The notes below the pieces were generated by a model. It was not told the DNA's origin and did not search any database. It saw only the letters and a list, made by a program, of their open reading frames with translations. This document shows positions 44,345-54,041 of a stretch of 64,000 nt of DNA, piece after piece (position 1 is the first letter of the stretch; every line of letters starts with the position of its first letter). Both the position numbers and the translations under genes were made by a program. Origin of the DNA: Gambelia wislizenii (taxonomy: Eukaryota; Chordata; Lepidosauria; Squamata; Crotaphytidae); the NCBI GenBank assembly GCA_030847615.1, contig JAUMIR010000004.1, positions 186,498,501-186,562,500 on the forward strand, in the 5' to 3' direction.

Positions 44345-45393
44345 TCTCTCTCTGGCTTTTTTTTCACAAATGAATATTTAGGAAGGACTCATCCCGTGCT
44401 TTCTGCAAGCCCGGAAAGCCTGGAAAGGTGTCTTAGGCAAGCATGGTGTTGGAAATTGCAATGATAACAGACGCCTCCTGCTAGAGTTCTGTGCAGAACA
44501 ACAGCTGACTATTACAAACACTATCTTTCACCAGAAAGATAGCTTGAAGACAACCTGGATGCATCCCTGATCCAAACATTGGCACCTTATTGTCTATGTT
44601 CTAGTCCGCCAGAGAAACATTTGCGATGTCCGTCATACCCAAGTGATGCCCAGTACAGAATGCCAAACAGATCATTGCCTCGTCAGATGTAAACTAAATC
44701 TTCATCTTAAGTTCAAACCTAAGAGGGGTGGTATCCTAAAGAAGAGACTCCAAGTCAACAATCTTCAACAAGCTACCATGAGAGACAACTTCCAGGCAAA
44801 TCTGCAAACAAAACATGAAGATGATCTTACAGATCCTTCTCCCACAGTGCTTAGGCAACATATCAAAAGTAGCATCCTCCAGTCTGCAGAAGAATCCCTC
44901 AGGTTCTCCCACAAGAAAAATGAAGACTGGTTTGATGAAAACAACCAAGAGATCCAGGAGCTGTTGGCAAAGGAGAGAACTGCTCACCAGGCATACCTCG
45001 CCCAGCCAACTTGCTATGTAAGAAAAGCAGCTTTCCATCTCACATGTAGTAAATGTCAACAAAAACTCCGAGACATGCAGAACAAGTGGTGGATTAATAT
45101 AGCAGAAAAGACACAACGCTGTGCATATCTGGGTGATCATAGAGGATTTTATGAAGCTCTTAAAGCAGTGTTTGGACCTACTTATCAGGTCCAAAGCTCC
45201 TTATACAGTACAGATGGTCAAACATTAATTACTGATAAAGCCTCCATCCTGAGTCGATGGGCTGAACGTTTTCAAAGTCTCTTTAGTGCCAACCGAGCAG
45301 TCCAAGTCTCAGCTATCCAACATATGATACAAAAACTGATGAAAAGTGAATTGGACATAGCTCCCACTTTGGAAGAGACCCTTAAGGCCATAC
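44345..45393 (-). mobile_element. RTE-like LINE nested in L2, twin-primed
   Basis: The left 65 bp (CTCTCTCTCTGGC..., then AGGAAGGACTCATCC) are the complement of the RTE-like 3' end. The remaining ~985 bp are in the opposite, plus, orientation and encode the endonuclease/linker part of the same element. Read on the minus strand this is an inverted 5' piece followed by a sense 3' end, the twin-priming pattern. GCAGC occurs at both edges (44340-44344 and about 45397-45401) as a remnant of the target duplication. Confidence 0.82.
44415..45393 (+). pseudogene. RTE-like LINE endonuclease/linker region, partial
   Basis: The plus-strand frame near 44418 reads AWKGVLGKHGVGNCNDNRR (endonuclease core, GxHGxGxxNxNGxRLL-type). 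QLTITNTIFHQKD follows, then a 276-codon frame from 44643 whose first ~250 codons are LINE: ECQTDHCLVRCKLNL (endonuclease end with the D/H residues), then a basic linker to ILSRWAERFQSLFS near 45245. This corresponds to the segment upstream of the RT seen at 785. The frame from 44643 is unusually well preserved for an element fragment. It is separated from its own promoter, RT and 3' end. Confidence 0.82.
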
Positions 45394-47074
45394 AGTGCAG
45401 CACTTTGTGGATACAATCACTCAAATCTACTCTGACTTGGATGCTGAAATTGACACAGGCCCAGTGGATGTAATCTTGGTCCCTGCTTGCCCAGTGTTAT
45501 TGGATATGTTCCAATTTGTGCAACCTGAGAATATGGACAGTATCCTGAGGGGGACTGGCAGATTGGGTAAGAGGAGTAGTGAATGCCTCACTACAACACG
45601 GCAGTTTCCATTTTGTCTAAAAGAGGCTGTGGTGAGGCCATTATTGAAAAAAAACAAACCCCTTCCTGGATTCCACCATACTGGAAAACTATCACCCAGT
45701 CTCCAATATCCTTTTTGGGGCCAAATACTGGAGCATGTGGTAGCCTCCCTGCTGCAGGCATTCCCGGATGAAATGGCTTCAGGCCTGGCTATGATGGGAC
45801 AGAGACAGCTTTAGTTCCCTTGGTAGATGATCTAAGCAGGCAATTAGACAGGGGGAGAGTGTCTCTTTTGGTTCTGCTGGACCTCTCAGTGGCTTTCAAT
45901 ACCATTTACCATGGCATCCTTCTGGATTGCCTCTCTGAGGTGGGGCTCAGGGGCACTGTTTTACAGTATCTCCAGTCTTTATTGAAGGGGTGGACTCAGA
46001 AGGTGGTGCTGGAGAACACCTGTTCTACACCCTGACCACTAACTATCCTGCGGTGTCCCTCAGGGGTTGGTTCTGTCCCCAGTGCTGTTTAATATTTACA
46101 TGAAACCACTGAGAGAGGTCATCTGGAGTTTTGGAATTTATGTCAGTGTGCCGATGATACACAACTCTATTTCTCCTTTCCATCTGAATCCAAGGAAGCT
46201 GTTTCTGTACTAAACCAGTGTCTGATGTCAGTAATGGACTGGATGAGGGTGAACAAACTGAAACAATCCAGAGAAGACAGAGGTGCTCCTGGTCAGTTGG
46301 AAGGCAGATCAGGGAATAGGGATTCAGCCTGCACTGGATGGGGTCACACTCCTCCTGAAATCACAGGTTTGCAGCTTGGGTGTGCTCCTGGACTCGAATC
46401 TGAGCCTGGATGCCCAGGAGTGCATTCACAGAGTTAAAATGAGCTGCACTTGTTCCTTGAGAAGTCAGATCTGACTGTGGTGACACATGTCTTGATTACA
46501 TTCTGTTTGGACTACTGTAACACACTCTACATTGGGCTGTCTTTGGAAGCTGTTTGGAAAATTAAATGAGTTCAAAATACTGCAGCCAGGCTGTTGACCA
46601 GGGCTGGCTTCAGGGAGTGTGTGACTCTCCTGTTGAAACAGCTGCATTGGCTGCTGGTCTGTTTCTGGGCATAATTCAAAGTCCTGGTTTTGACATTTAA
46701 AGCCCTACACAGCTTGGGTCCAGACTATCTGAAATACTATATCTCCAGGGGAAGGCTTTCTCTCAGTCCCACCACCTTTGCAGGAGCAGCTGGTGAGGGC
46801 TTGGGAGAAAGCCTTCTCTATAGCTACTCCCAGTCTGTGGAACTCCCTCCCACAAGAAATTAGGCTGGCCCCCACCTTGCTCTCTTTCCACCAGGAGGCA
46901 AAATGTTTTTATTTAAGGAGGCATTTGGTGATGGCAGATAGAGTTTTTTTAATGTGCCTATGCGTGTGTAGAGAGAGTTTTTATTTTAGTTTGTTTTAAG
47001 TACCCTTTAATGCTGTTTAGCTTGTGTTTTAAAATAAAAATTAGTTTAATTTTACAGTGTTCTAACATGAATAA

Positions 47075-47328
47075 TAGTAATAAAATGAATATACAGTCTT
47101 AACCTGCTGCCAGAAAGAGAGCAAAGATGGGGCCATCCTCACCTCTCTGAGGAGGGAGTTCCATAGCCTGGGAGCAGCCACCAAGAAAGCTCTCTCTCTT
47201 GTTCCCACCAAATGTGCTTGAGAAGATGGTGAGACCAAGAGAAGGGCCTCTCCAGATGATCTTAAAGCTCTACTGGGCTCATACCAGGGGATGTGGTCCT
47301 TCAGATACCCTGGGCCCATGCCATATAG
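47075..47328 (-). mobile_element. L2-like LINE C-terminal fragment, minus strand
   Basis: The minus frame (within 47062-47439) reads GPGYLKDHIPWYEPSRALRS, then RERAFLVAAPRLWNSLLREV and SFWQQVKTVYSFYYYY. This matches the C-terminus at 46811 and 17126. It lies tail-to-tail with the L2 at 43080-47050. Confidence 0.8.
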
Positions 47329-47466
47329 TAAAATGGTATCCCTTACATAAAATGGCAAAATCAAGGTTTCCTTTTTGGAATTATTTATTTGGGAATACTG
47401 TATTTTCAAGCCATTGATGGTGGAATCCATGGATGCCAAATCTGTGGATACAGAGGGCTGACTGTA
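47329..47466. mobile_element. Tigger-like MITE, one end missing
   Basis: It ends CCAAATCTGTGGATACAGAG and GGCTGACTGTAG, and contains AAATGGCAAAATCAAGGTTTCC, the complement of the interior of the MITE at 51044. The left terminus is absent at the junction with the L2 fragment. Confidence 0.65.
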
Positions 47467-47469
47467 GTT

Positions 47470-47575
47470 TAACTTTTGTATTGAGAGCTTTCAACTCTAT
47501 TGTTTTTTAAGGATTGTACACCGCCGTGGGGTCCCATATTGGGAGAAAGGCAGGATAGAAATAAAATAAAGAAAT
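47470..47575 (+). mobile_element. L2-like LINE 3' terminus
   Basis: It reads TGTACACCGCCGTGGGGTCC, then GGGAGAAAGGCAGGATAGAA and AATAAAATAAAG, the L2-like 3' end. Confidence 0.65.
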
Positions 47576-48682
47576 AGATGACTTACAAGTAAACCAAAAT
47601 ATAAATTATTACAGTTGTACTCAGAAACCTCCAGATTCACACTGAATTTCATGGTGTCCCATTTAAAAAACCAGATGTAGAAACAGAAAAGAAACCCCTC
47701 CTTGTCCTGTTGTTTCACTCATCCTGCCAGCTACTGATGTAAACAATAAACAGGCATGGGTCAACTCACAGAAGGTTATAAGCAAGCATCATAAGCAAGC
47801 TCACGTTCTGACAATGCATAAGGCAATTACTGATGATGGGGCAGGCCTGATATAGAGTCAGCCTTTAGCTTCCAATTTCCTGGCTCTCTGGAGCTTGAGG
47901 CAACATCAGGAAACTTTTCTGGTCTCACATTGGCAGATTTGTTTGTGGGCTTGTTTTTAAAGAGTTTAGTACATTTTGCTTCATATATTGCTGCCTTGTA
48001 CATCAGGGCAAGGGCTGAACCTGGAACCTTCTAGGAACAGGTAGACATCAGCACATAAGAAATTGAGATAAAGATAAATCCTTCCTATCCGTTAGACATA
48101 GACAGACAGATCCTAAAGTACTTCAAATCACACATTTTCCTGAATGGAAATCTTCTTACATAAAACGATTACTAGAAAAGGGAAAGGAGAGAGAGAAAGA
48201 AGCAGAAGGGGAGGGATAGAAGAAACACAAACAGTCATTCCATTGTGCTTGCTAAAGTGCAGACCAGCCAGGCATTTAATCAAGAAAATAACAGAGAGAA
48301 AATATAGCTTGGGTGACATCATTGATTGAACCTACATCTGCTGACAGAAAAAAGAACCCCTTTTAAAGTCTCTCCTGAGAAGTTTATGTGCCAAGGGAAA
48401 GCTAAACAACAACTATGAATTCTTAAGGGAAAGAACTACAGCTTAGTTGGGAAAGCACAAGTGCCTCACACCTTGCATTTGAATTCTGAAAGTCCCAGAT
48501 TGGATCCCTGGCATCTCCAGTAAAACATATCCAGCATTTGAAAAAGTTAATTTTTGGCCTACAGCTCCGCATGCTGGCTGGGGGATTTTAGAAGCTGTAG
48601 TCGGGGTGGTGGTGGTGGTAGAACTTAGATTTTCCAAGCTGAGACCATCAAAGGGTTCCACTGGGACATTCTCCTGTGTTCC
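47576..48682. other. Intergenic sequence, nothing recognised
   Basis: No gene or clear transposon. There is an AG-rich patch at 48178-48215 and a short (GGT)n run at 48605-48619. Confidence 0.4.
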
Positions 48683-48925
48683 TCCAGGTGTGTGCATATG
48701 TGCCTTCAAGTCGCCCATCAGCTTATGGCAATCCCCTGAATGTCATAGAGTTCTCTTAGGCAAGAAATACTGAGAGGTGGTTTTGCAAGTTACTTCCTCT
48801 GAAATATAGCCTATAGCTCCTGTTATTTGCTGGCAGTCTTCCATCTGAGTACTAACCAGGGCTGACCCTGCTTAGTCTCCAAGATCAAATGGGATCTGGT
48901 GCCTTTCAGGTATTTAGGCCTCTAT
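48683..48925 (-). mobile_element. 5S rRNA-derived SINE
   Basis: Plus-strand order: GTGTGCATATGTGCCTTCAAG (tail side), CTCTGAAATATAGCCTATAG (body), then CTTCCATCTGAGTACTAACCAGGG and GACCCTGCTTAGTCTCCAAG, the complement of the 5S rRNA internal control region. It supplies the uninterrupted comparison for 22412-24175. Confidence 0.88.
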
Positions 48926-49613
48926 GTTCCTCATAGAGGAATGCATCAGTTTATATAAAGGTTAACATTTAAATGAAACAAGACAAAGTTTATTTTTTAA
49001 AATGTCAATATGGTTTATTTTCTTTTGTTTACACGAGAACAATACATAATTTGAAATGTCAGTGTTAAATGCACATTCAAAATGTACAATACATATTGTC
49101 CATTTGTAAGATTGCTTTTTTAAAAAAATAAAAATAAAATAAAATGAACAATTTGCTGATACTTTTGCACCAAGACATAGAAAAGGTGAACATCTGGCTT
49201 CCCATGTGCATTTTCCATGAATCCTCACTGTTGTCTAGGCTGGGGATGAGTTGCCATTCAACAATATCTAGAGGGCCACATGTTCACCTCCCATGGGCTA
49301 GTGTAACCTGTGCTTCATCACTGGAAAAGAATTTACAGTTGCTGCTCTGTTGCCAGAGCACAAGTTGAATGAGTAAACCATCTATCTTTTCAACTAACTG
49401 ATCTGCTAATTGATCTGATCTAAATAAATGCTCACATCTCCAAAATCTAAAAGTAGTTGCATTTTTAGAGATACTAAAGGAAATTTATGATGATTCATAA
49501 TTTGAAAAGACAGACTATCTCTGTAGTAGCTTTCTCGCAAAGATGCTCAGACTGAGATCATCCTTGTTGAGGTTCCAGAGGGCAGTCAAAATTGTATGCC
49601 CTTGGTTTGAAAA

Positions 49614-49775
49614 ACCATCTTCTATCAGGTGGATACAGTCCAAGGTGAACTTCAAGACTTGCTTCTTCTTTTTGCCACCTTTTGTGGCAAGCTTCTTTGC
49701 AAGTGCCATGGCAGCAGCAGTGAGAAGGGGAAGGAAGGGAGGGAGGCTGCACATATGTGCCCGACTAGCCCTGTC
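49614..49775 (-). pseudogene. RPL22: RPL22 processed pseudogene, 5' fragment
   Basis: On the minus strand an ATG at 49707-49709 opens a frame whose first 32 codons follow ribosomal protein L22 closely: [16 protein letters not shown], then TLDC and the EDG ending near 49614. There is a GC-rich leader with GCTGCTGCC just before the ATG. L22 is a 60S subunit protein of about 128 residues. No intron interrupts the part seen, consistent with a retrocopy (the real gene has introns). After codon 32 the sequence (49510-49613) no longer resembles L22 beyond a few bases, so the rest is lost or replaced; no poly(A) tail was found. Confidence 0.75.
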
Positions 49776-49799
49776 TGCAAACTTCCATATGTTTTAAAT

Positions 49800-50035
49800 T
49801 AATATCTTATATACACATGAGGGCACAGATCCTATCTGATCTTGAAAGTTATGCAAAGTCAGCCCTGGTTAGCACTTGGATGAGAAACTGCCAAGGTATA
49901 CCAGGTGCTGTAGATAATGTTTTAGAGGAAGGAACTGGCAAAACCACCCCTGAGTAGTCCTTGCCCAAGAAAACCCTACAAAATTCAGATTATCACCATA
50001 CGTCAACAGCTGACTTGAAGAATGCACATATTATG
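49800..50035 (+). mobile_element. 5S rRNA-derived SINE, plus strand
   Basis: It begins with diverged 5S sequence (CCTATCTGATCTTGAAAGTT, then CAGCCCTGGTTAGCACTTGGATGAG and CCAGGTGCTGTAG) and continues with the SINE body (GAGTAGTCCTTGCCCAAG). It ends near CAGCTGACTTGAAGAATGCAC. Confidence 0.88.
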
Positions 50036-50610
50036 GGCCTGTCTAAACAGTGAAAATACTCCTCATAGAATTTGAGGAGAATGCAACCTGTCTAAATGGC
50101 AATTTGCCTCAATCCGCCATATTTGGAAGGAATACGGGGGATAAATCCACCCAAAACTCCTTGGGGAAAGCCTTTGCGGCTTTTCCCAAAGTTTAAAAAA
50201 TAAACTCTGTGAGGAATGCATATGATCAACCATTAGGACACATGATTGAATTTTTTTGCATAGCCCCAGAAAAGCAGAAGTAGAAGGCTGATTGGCAACA
50301 CAGGAGCAGGGGTTGAAGAAGACCAGCCGCCATCTGGGATTTTTGCCTTAGTGACAGTGTGCTGCGGCAACAAAACAGCCTTTTTCTTTTTATGGTTATT
50401 TAGGTGGAATATTGCACTATTGCACTTTCACGCCTCAGATATGCCGTTTAAAAAATACCATTTGGCGGTGACAAGTGGAAAAATTAAAAATTAGATTTGC
50501 ACCCATCATCTTGAATCACAGGCATGCCTGTTGGGACAGCAAAAGAAGATAGCCTTGCATGCCAGCAATTTTGCCAAACACCATTAAGATAAGTCAATCC
50601 TGCTTTCAAT
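50036..50610. other. Possible DNA-element remnant; otherwise unassigned
   Basis: It starts GGGCCTGTCTAAACAGTG, similar to the left end of the element at 4240 (GGGCTTGTCTAGATGGC). No matching right end was found. No gene. Confidence 0.3.
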
Positions 50611-50613
50611 GTA

Positions 50614-50843
50614 CAGTTGTCCCTCCACATTCATGGATTTGGCATTCATGGTTTTAAGTATTCACGGTTTGAAAATATTATTTAAAAAATAATAATCCAA
50701 AAAGCAAATCTTGATTTTGCCATCTTATATCAGGGACACCATTTTGCTATGCCATTGCATATAATGGGACTTGAGTATTCATGGATTTGGGTATTCATGG
50801 GGGGTCCTGGAACCAAACCCCAGCGAATGTGAAGGGACAACTG
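50614..50843. mobile_element. Tigger-like MITE, 230 bp, TA-flanked
   Basis: The ends are inverted repeats: left CAGTTGTCCCTCCACATTCATGG, right the complement (GAATGTGAAGGGACAACTG). TA flanks both sides (50612-50613, 50844-50845). Interior AAAGCAAATCTTGATTTTGCC is shared with 51044-51287 and 47329-47466. Confidence 0.9.
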
Positions 50844-51043
50844 TACTTGTGTATGCATCAATTCACATTTTCCCCCTCATATAGATGAGACCTATATATT
50901 GTTTGGAGAGTTCTGAAAGATAGACATTTCAACATGAGTTCACTTAACAATTTGTTCCAGTTCTTCTTTATGTATCCCATGGTGAAGACACCTTACTACT
51001 GTATAAAAGAGTGCCCACAATTCTCTACAATCTCTGATCAATA

Positions 51044-51287
51044 CAGTCAGCCCTCCATATCCAAGGATTCTACATCCATGGATTCAACTATCCACAGCTT
51101 GAAAATATTTCCCCCTTAAAAAGATATATATATCCAAAAAGCAAATCTTGATTTTGCTATTTTATATAAGGGACACCATTTTACTATGCCGTTATATATC
51201 ATGGGACTTGAGCATCCATGGATTTTGGTATCCACAAGTGCGTGTGTGTCCTGGAACCCAACCTCAGTAGATACCAAGGATCCACTG
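51044..51287. mobile_element. Tigger-like MITE, 244 bp, TA-flanked
   Basis: The left end CAGTCAGCCCTCCATATCC and the right end (complement CAGTGGATCCTTGGTATC) form inverted repeats. TA flanks both sides (51042-51043, 51288-51289). It lies 200 bp from its sister at 50614 in the same orientation. The right flank carries a duplicated TATCTATATACCTTAAGATA unit. Confidence 0.88.
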
Positions 51288-51288
51288 T

Positions 51289-51345
51289 ATCTATATACCT
51301 TAAGATATTCACTGTATCTATATACCTTAAGATATACCTTAACAG
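51289..51345. repeat. Short tandem duplication beside MITE
   Basis: CACTGTATCTATATACCTTA and AGATAT occur twice, followed by a partial third (ATACCTTAAC). Confidence 0.75.
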
Positions 51346-51889
51346 ATACTATGTGTCTGTTCTGTCTTGATAACTTGTTGCACTTTTGATTTTAAAAAAA
51401 TCAGTTCCTCTAAAATATTAATACATATTTTGGGTAAAAATGGCTGAGATAACACACTGTCAGACATAGCTACTGCAACTATGCTCCATCATCATGGCTG
51501 CTTCTGGTGGGAGGTCTGGAAGCCATGCCCTATGAGAAGCGGCTTAGGGAGCTGGGTAACTTATCTCTTAAATCAGGCAAGACCACAACCAAAGGTTTCC
51601 AAAGGACTACAGATCATGGTGCTAGGAAATGATGACTGCAACGCTCTCCCAGACATGGGGCACATTGAGACAGGCTGCTAGAGAGATCCTCTGGGGGTCC
51701 TGCCACAGCTGCTTGCCTTAGCCTGCCTCATGACTGGGAAAGTGCTGCAGTCATTCCTTTCCCAGTGCCCTGATCTACAGTGCCTCAGAAACCCCTTCTG
51801 ATGGGGTGCTGCATGGCTTAAGAGGTAGATTTTCAGGCTCATGTTCACTTATTAATGACTGTAAATGTGAACTCCAAAAATTATGGGAA

Positions 51890-52245
51890 TAATAATAATA
51901 ATAATAATATTTATTTATACCCCAGCCCTCTGTTAAAACAATCGGGGCGGCTTACAAAAATTAAAATACAATACAGATAAAAATCCCTAAACACCCCCTA
52001 CCCCCACCCTCCCCCATAAAAATATTAAACAAATATAAATTAAAAAGCAATTGATCTAAAATCACATTTAAAAACAATAAATACAATAAATAGCCAGCGG
52101 ACTAAATGAGGCCAGGATCCCTTGAGCCCAGGATCTAATTAGGAAAGGCCTGCTGAAAGAGATCCGTCTTTAGTGCTTTTTTAAAGCTACTCAGGCTTGT
52201 CATCTGACGAATCTCGGATGGGGAAGGAGCCAAGCTTCAATGGCG
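51890..52245 (-). mobile_element. L2-like LINE 3' end with 3' UTR
   Basis: Read on the minus strand: the C-terminal coding sequence (SSFKKALKTDLFQQAF) near 52190-52145, then a 3' UTR containing TTTAAATGTGATTTTAGATC. It ends TTTGTAAGCCGCCCCGATTG and GGGGTATAAATAAATATTATT, with an (ATT)n tail seen as (AAT)n at 51891-51909. The terminus resembles the 3' end of the SINEs at 3222 and 35005. Confidence 0.8.
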
Positions 52246-52595
52246 TAGGGACAATTCCCAGGACGGGTGCTCAAGGTAATGGAATTAAATGAATAATTCC
52301 CCCTCAAAAAGGCATGAGGAGAAGTTTTGAGGGAAGATTTATGGTTGTGAATTACTAAGGAATGTTAATAGAAGGGAAAACTGCAGCTCGAAGAAGCCTA
52401 AAGTAAGCAAATAGTTACTTTCGGTTTTGTCCGATCTTGGAGCTGCCTCCAACATAATTAAAAAGAATATTTTGCTAATAAATCACTAAGGTTGGAGAAA
52501 GCAGCGAACAATTGTAGGTAAATGAAAAGGATGATTTAACAGAGGAAGAAATATTTGATCTAATTGGAAAATAAGTGGAAAGCTTTAAAAAATAA

Positions 52596-53655
52596 GTGGT
52601 GGAGGAAGGAGGGGCCATTAACAGAAGGGAAGAAATGAAAGTTTGGAGTGTTTTGAATTTCTTATGTCTAAAAAAAAAAAGGAATACTGCAGGAAAAAGC
52701 TGGTTTAGACCACAAACATTAGGTAAACCATCAGATAGATCGCATAAGAGATTGGAAAGGATATTTCCAGAAACACAGAATAACAAGGGTAAAGCAGAAG
52801 GACTAAGGATGGAAAAAGAAACTAGCCCTCCTTCAGGAGCCTCAGCCCCACATCCTCCATCCCCCAGGGGGAGGGAAAGAAGGGGAGAAAGAACAGAGGA
52901 TATTAAAATTCATATGGATTCTCTCTTTACAAAAATGATGACAGAATTTAGAGACGATAAAAAGAGAATGTTTTCAGAGTTTGCAAGCATAAGAGAAGAA
53001 ATGCAGAAGGAGAGGAAAAGATCTGAAGAAAGATTTGTGGAAATGAGTACAAAAATACAAGGAATACAAAGAGATATTCTTAATACAGTAAAAGAGAACA
53101 AAGAAATAATTAAAACCCAAACACTTCAAGGCAGTCAGATCCAGGACAATATGAAGAAAATCATAGATATGAAAAAAAATGATATACATGCAAGATTATC
53201 AATGCAGGAATAACTTTAGAATAAGGTTCCTGCCAGAATCTGTGGGGAAAGATCAAGGATCTAGCCTGAAATCTGAAGTGTTGAAATGGCTACAGCAAGT
53301 GACCCCAGCTATGAAATGGAGGGAAGAGGACATTGAGCGGATCCATAGAAAACTGACAGGAAGGAGAAGTATTTTGCCAAGAGATGTTATTGTCAGAGTT
53401 ATTAATTACAATAACAAGGAGGAATTGATGAGAACAGTCAAGAAATATCCAGAGAGAGTGAAGTATGGAGATGTAAGGGTGGAATTATATAATGACTACT
53501 GTCCACAAACAGTAATCTGGAGAAAATCGATGAAGCCTTGTATTGCTACTCTTTTGAAAGCTGGTATAAAATATGCATGGGGATACCCAGTGTTTTTGAA
53601 ATTTGAATGGGCAGGAAAAAGATATAGAATGGAAACACCAGAAGAAGGACTGTGA
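52596..53655 (+). pseudogene. L1 ORF1 (RNA-binding protein), frameshifted
   Basis: ORF1p is the nucleic-acid chaperone that coats L1 RNA as a trimer. The first frame (52596-53213) has a basic/Pro-rich N-terminus with SPPSGASAPHPPSPRG, and then a long charged coiled coil (about residues 95-200; KIHMDSLFTKMMTEFRDDKK, EEMQKERKRSEERF). The second frame (53179-53655) has the RRM start NNFRIRFLPESVG and the C-terminal domain (RDVIVRVINYNNKEELMRTV, then KAGIKYAWGYPVFLKFEW). A frameshift near 53200-53213 separates them; otherwise the domain order and size fit a vertebrate L1 ORF1p. Confidence 0.88.
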
Positions 53656-54041
53656 TTGTTGGAGGAGTTGGCAATATATAAGAAGGAGTATGGAGCTGAT
53701 GGAGGAGCGGACAGCGGAGATGGAAAAGTTTAGACAGATGAAGAAAGCAGAAGGAAGAAGAATAAACTACAGGGGGGGGAAGAAAAAGAAGGAATTTTAT
53801 TTTTTATTTTTATGAGCACTCGGGGGAGGGAGGGAGTTGTTCTGGGCCATTGGATGATTTCTTCACCACTCCTCACCTGGAAGACCTGGAGGGTCATGAG
53901 CAAGGCAATTTGCATTGGGAAGACAAGGTGGGGAGGTAAAGAAGGGAAAGGGGGGAGGGGGGAAGGGAATGGGGAAAAATTGGGAAGGGAGGTCACTTTT
54001 TGGAGCCAGAAGATTTTATAGAAAATGTCATAAGGAATCTA

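Larger units (their letters stand above)
43260..46970 (+). pseudogene. L2-like LINE ORF2 (endonuclease-reverse transcriptase), broken
   Basis: Endonuclease: RLLNARLGKH at 43256, GDFNIPVETSL at 43650, and GHTLVLVF/HSGSSF near 43745. RT: FCLKEAVVRPLLKK at 45614, then LVDDLSRQLDRGRVSLLVLL at 45818-45880, LSVAFNTIYHGILLDCLSEVG (catalytic A-box region) to 45940, RCPSGVGSVPSAV- (broken) near 46055 and ADDTQLYFSF near 46150. C-terminus: AFSIATPSLWNSLPQEIRLAP at 46811. The nested RTE-like insert at 44345-45393 and at least five frame changes abolish function. The A-box and the YADD-type box (here C-ADDT) are both recognisable. Confidence 0.85.
43080..47050 (+). mobile_element. L2-like LINE, ~3 kb, interrupted by RTE-like LINE
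   Basis: The collinear pieces are 43080-44344 (5' part and endonuclease) and 45394-47050 (RT and C-terminus). The junction falls within the linker between them: left ...LGSSCEECG, right QHFVDTITQIYSDLDAEID. The orientation is plus throughout. Many stops and frameshifts make it inactive. It is the longest L2-like copy here and a reference for the fragments at 14545, 16380, 18230, 47075 and 51890. Confidence 0.9.
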
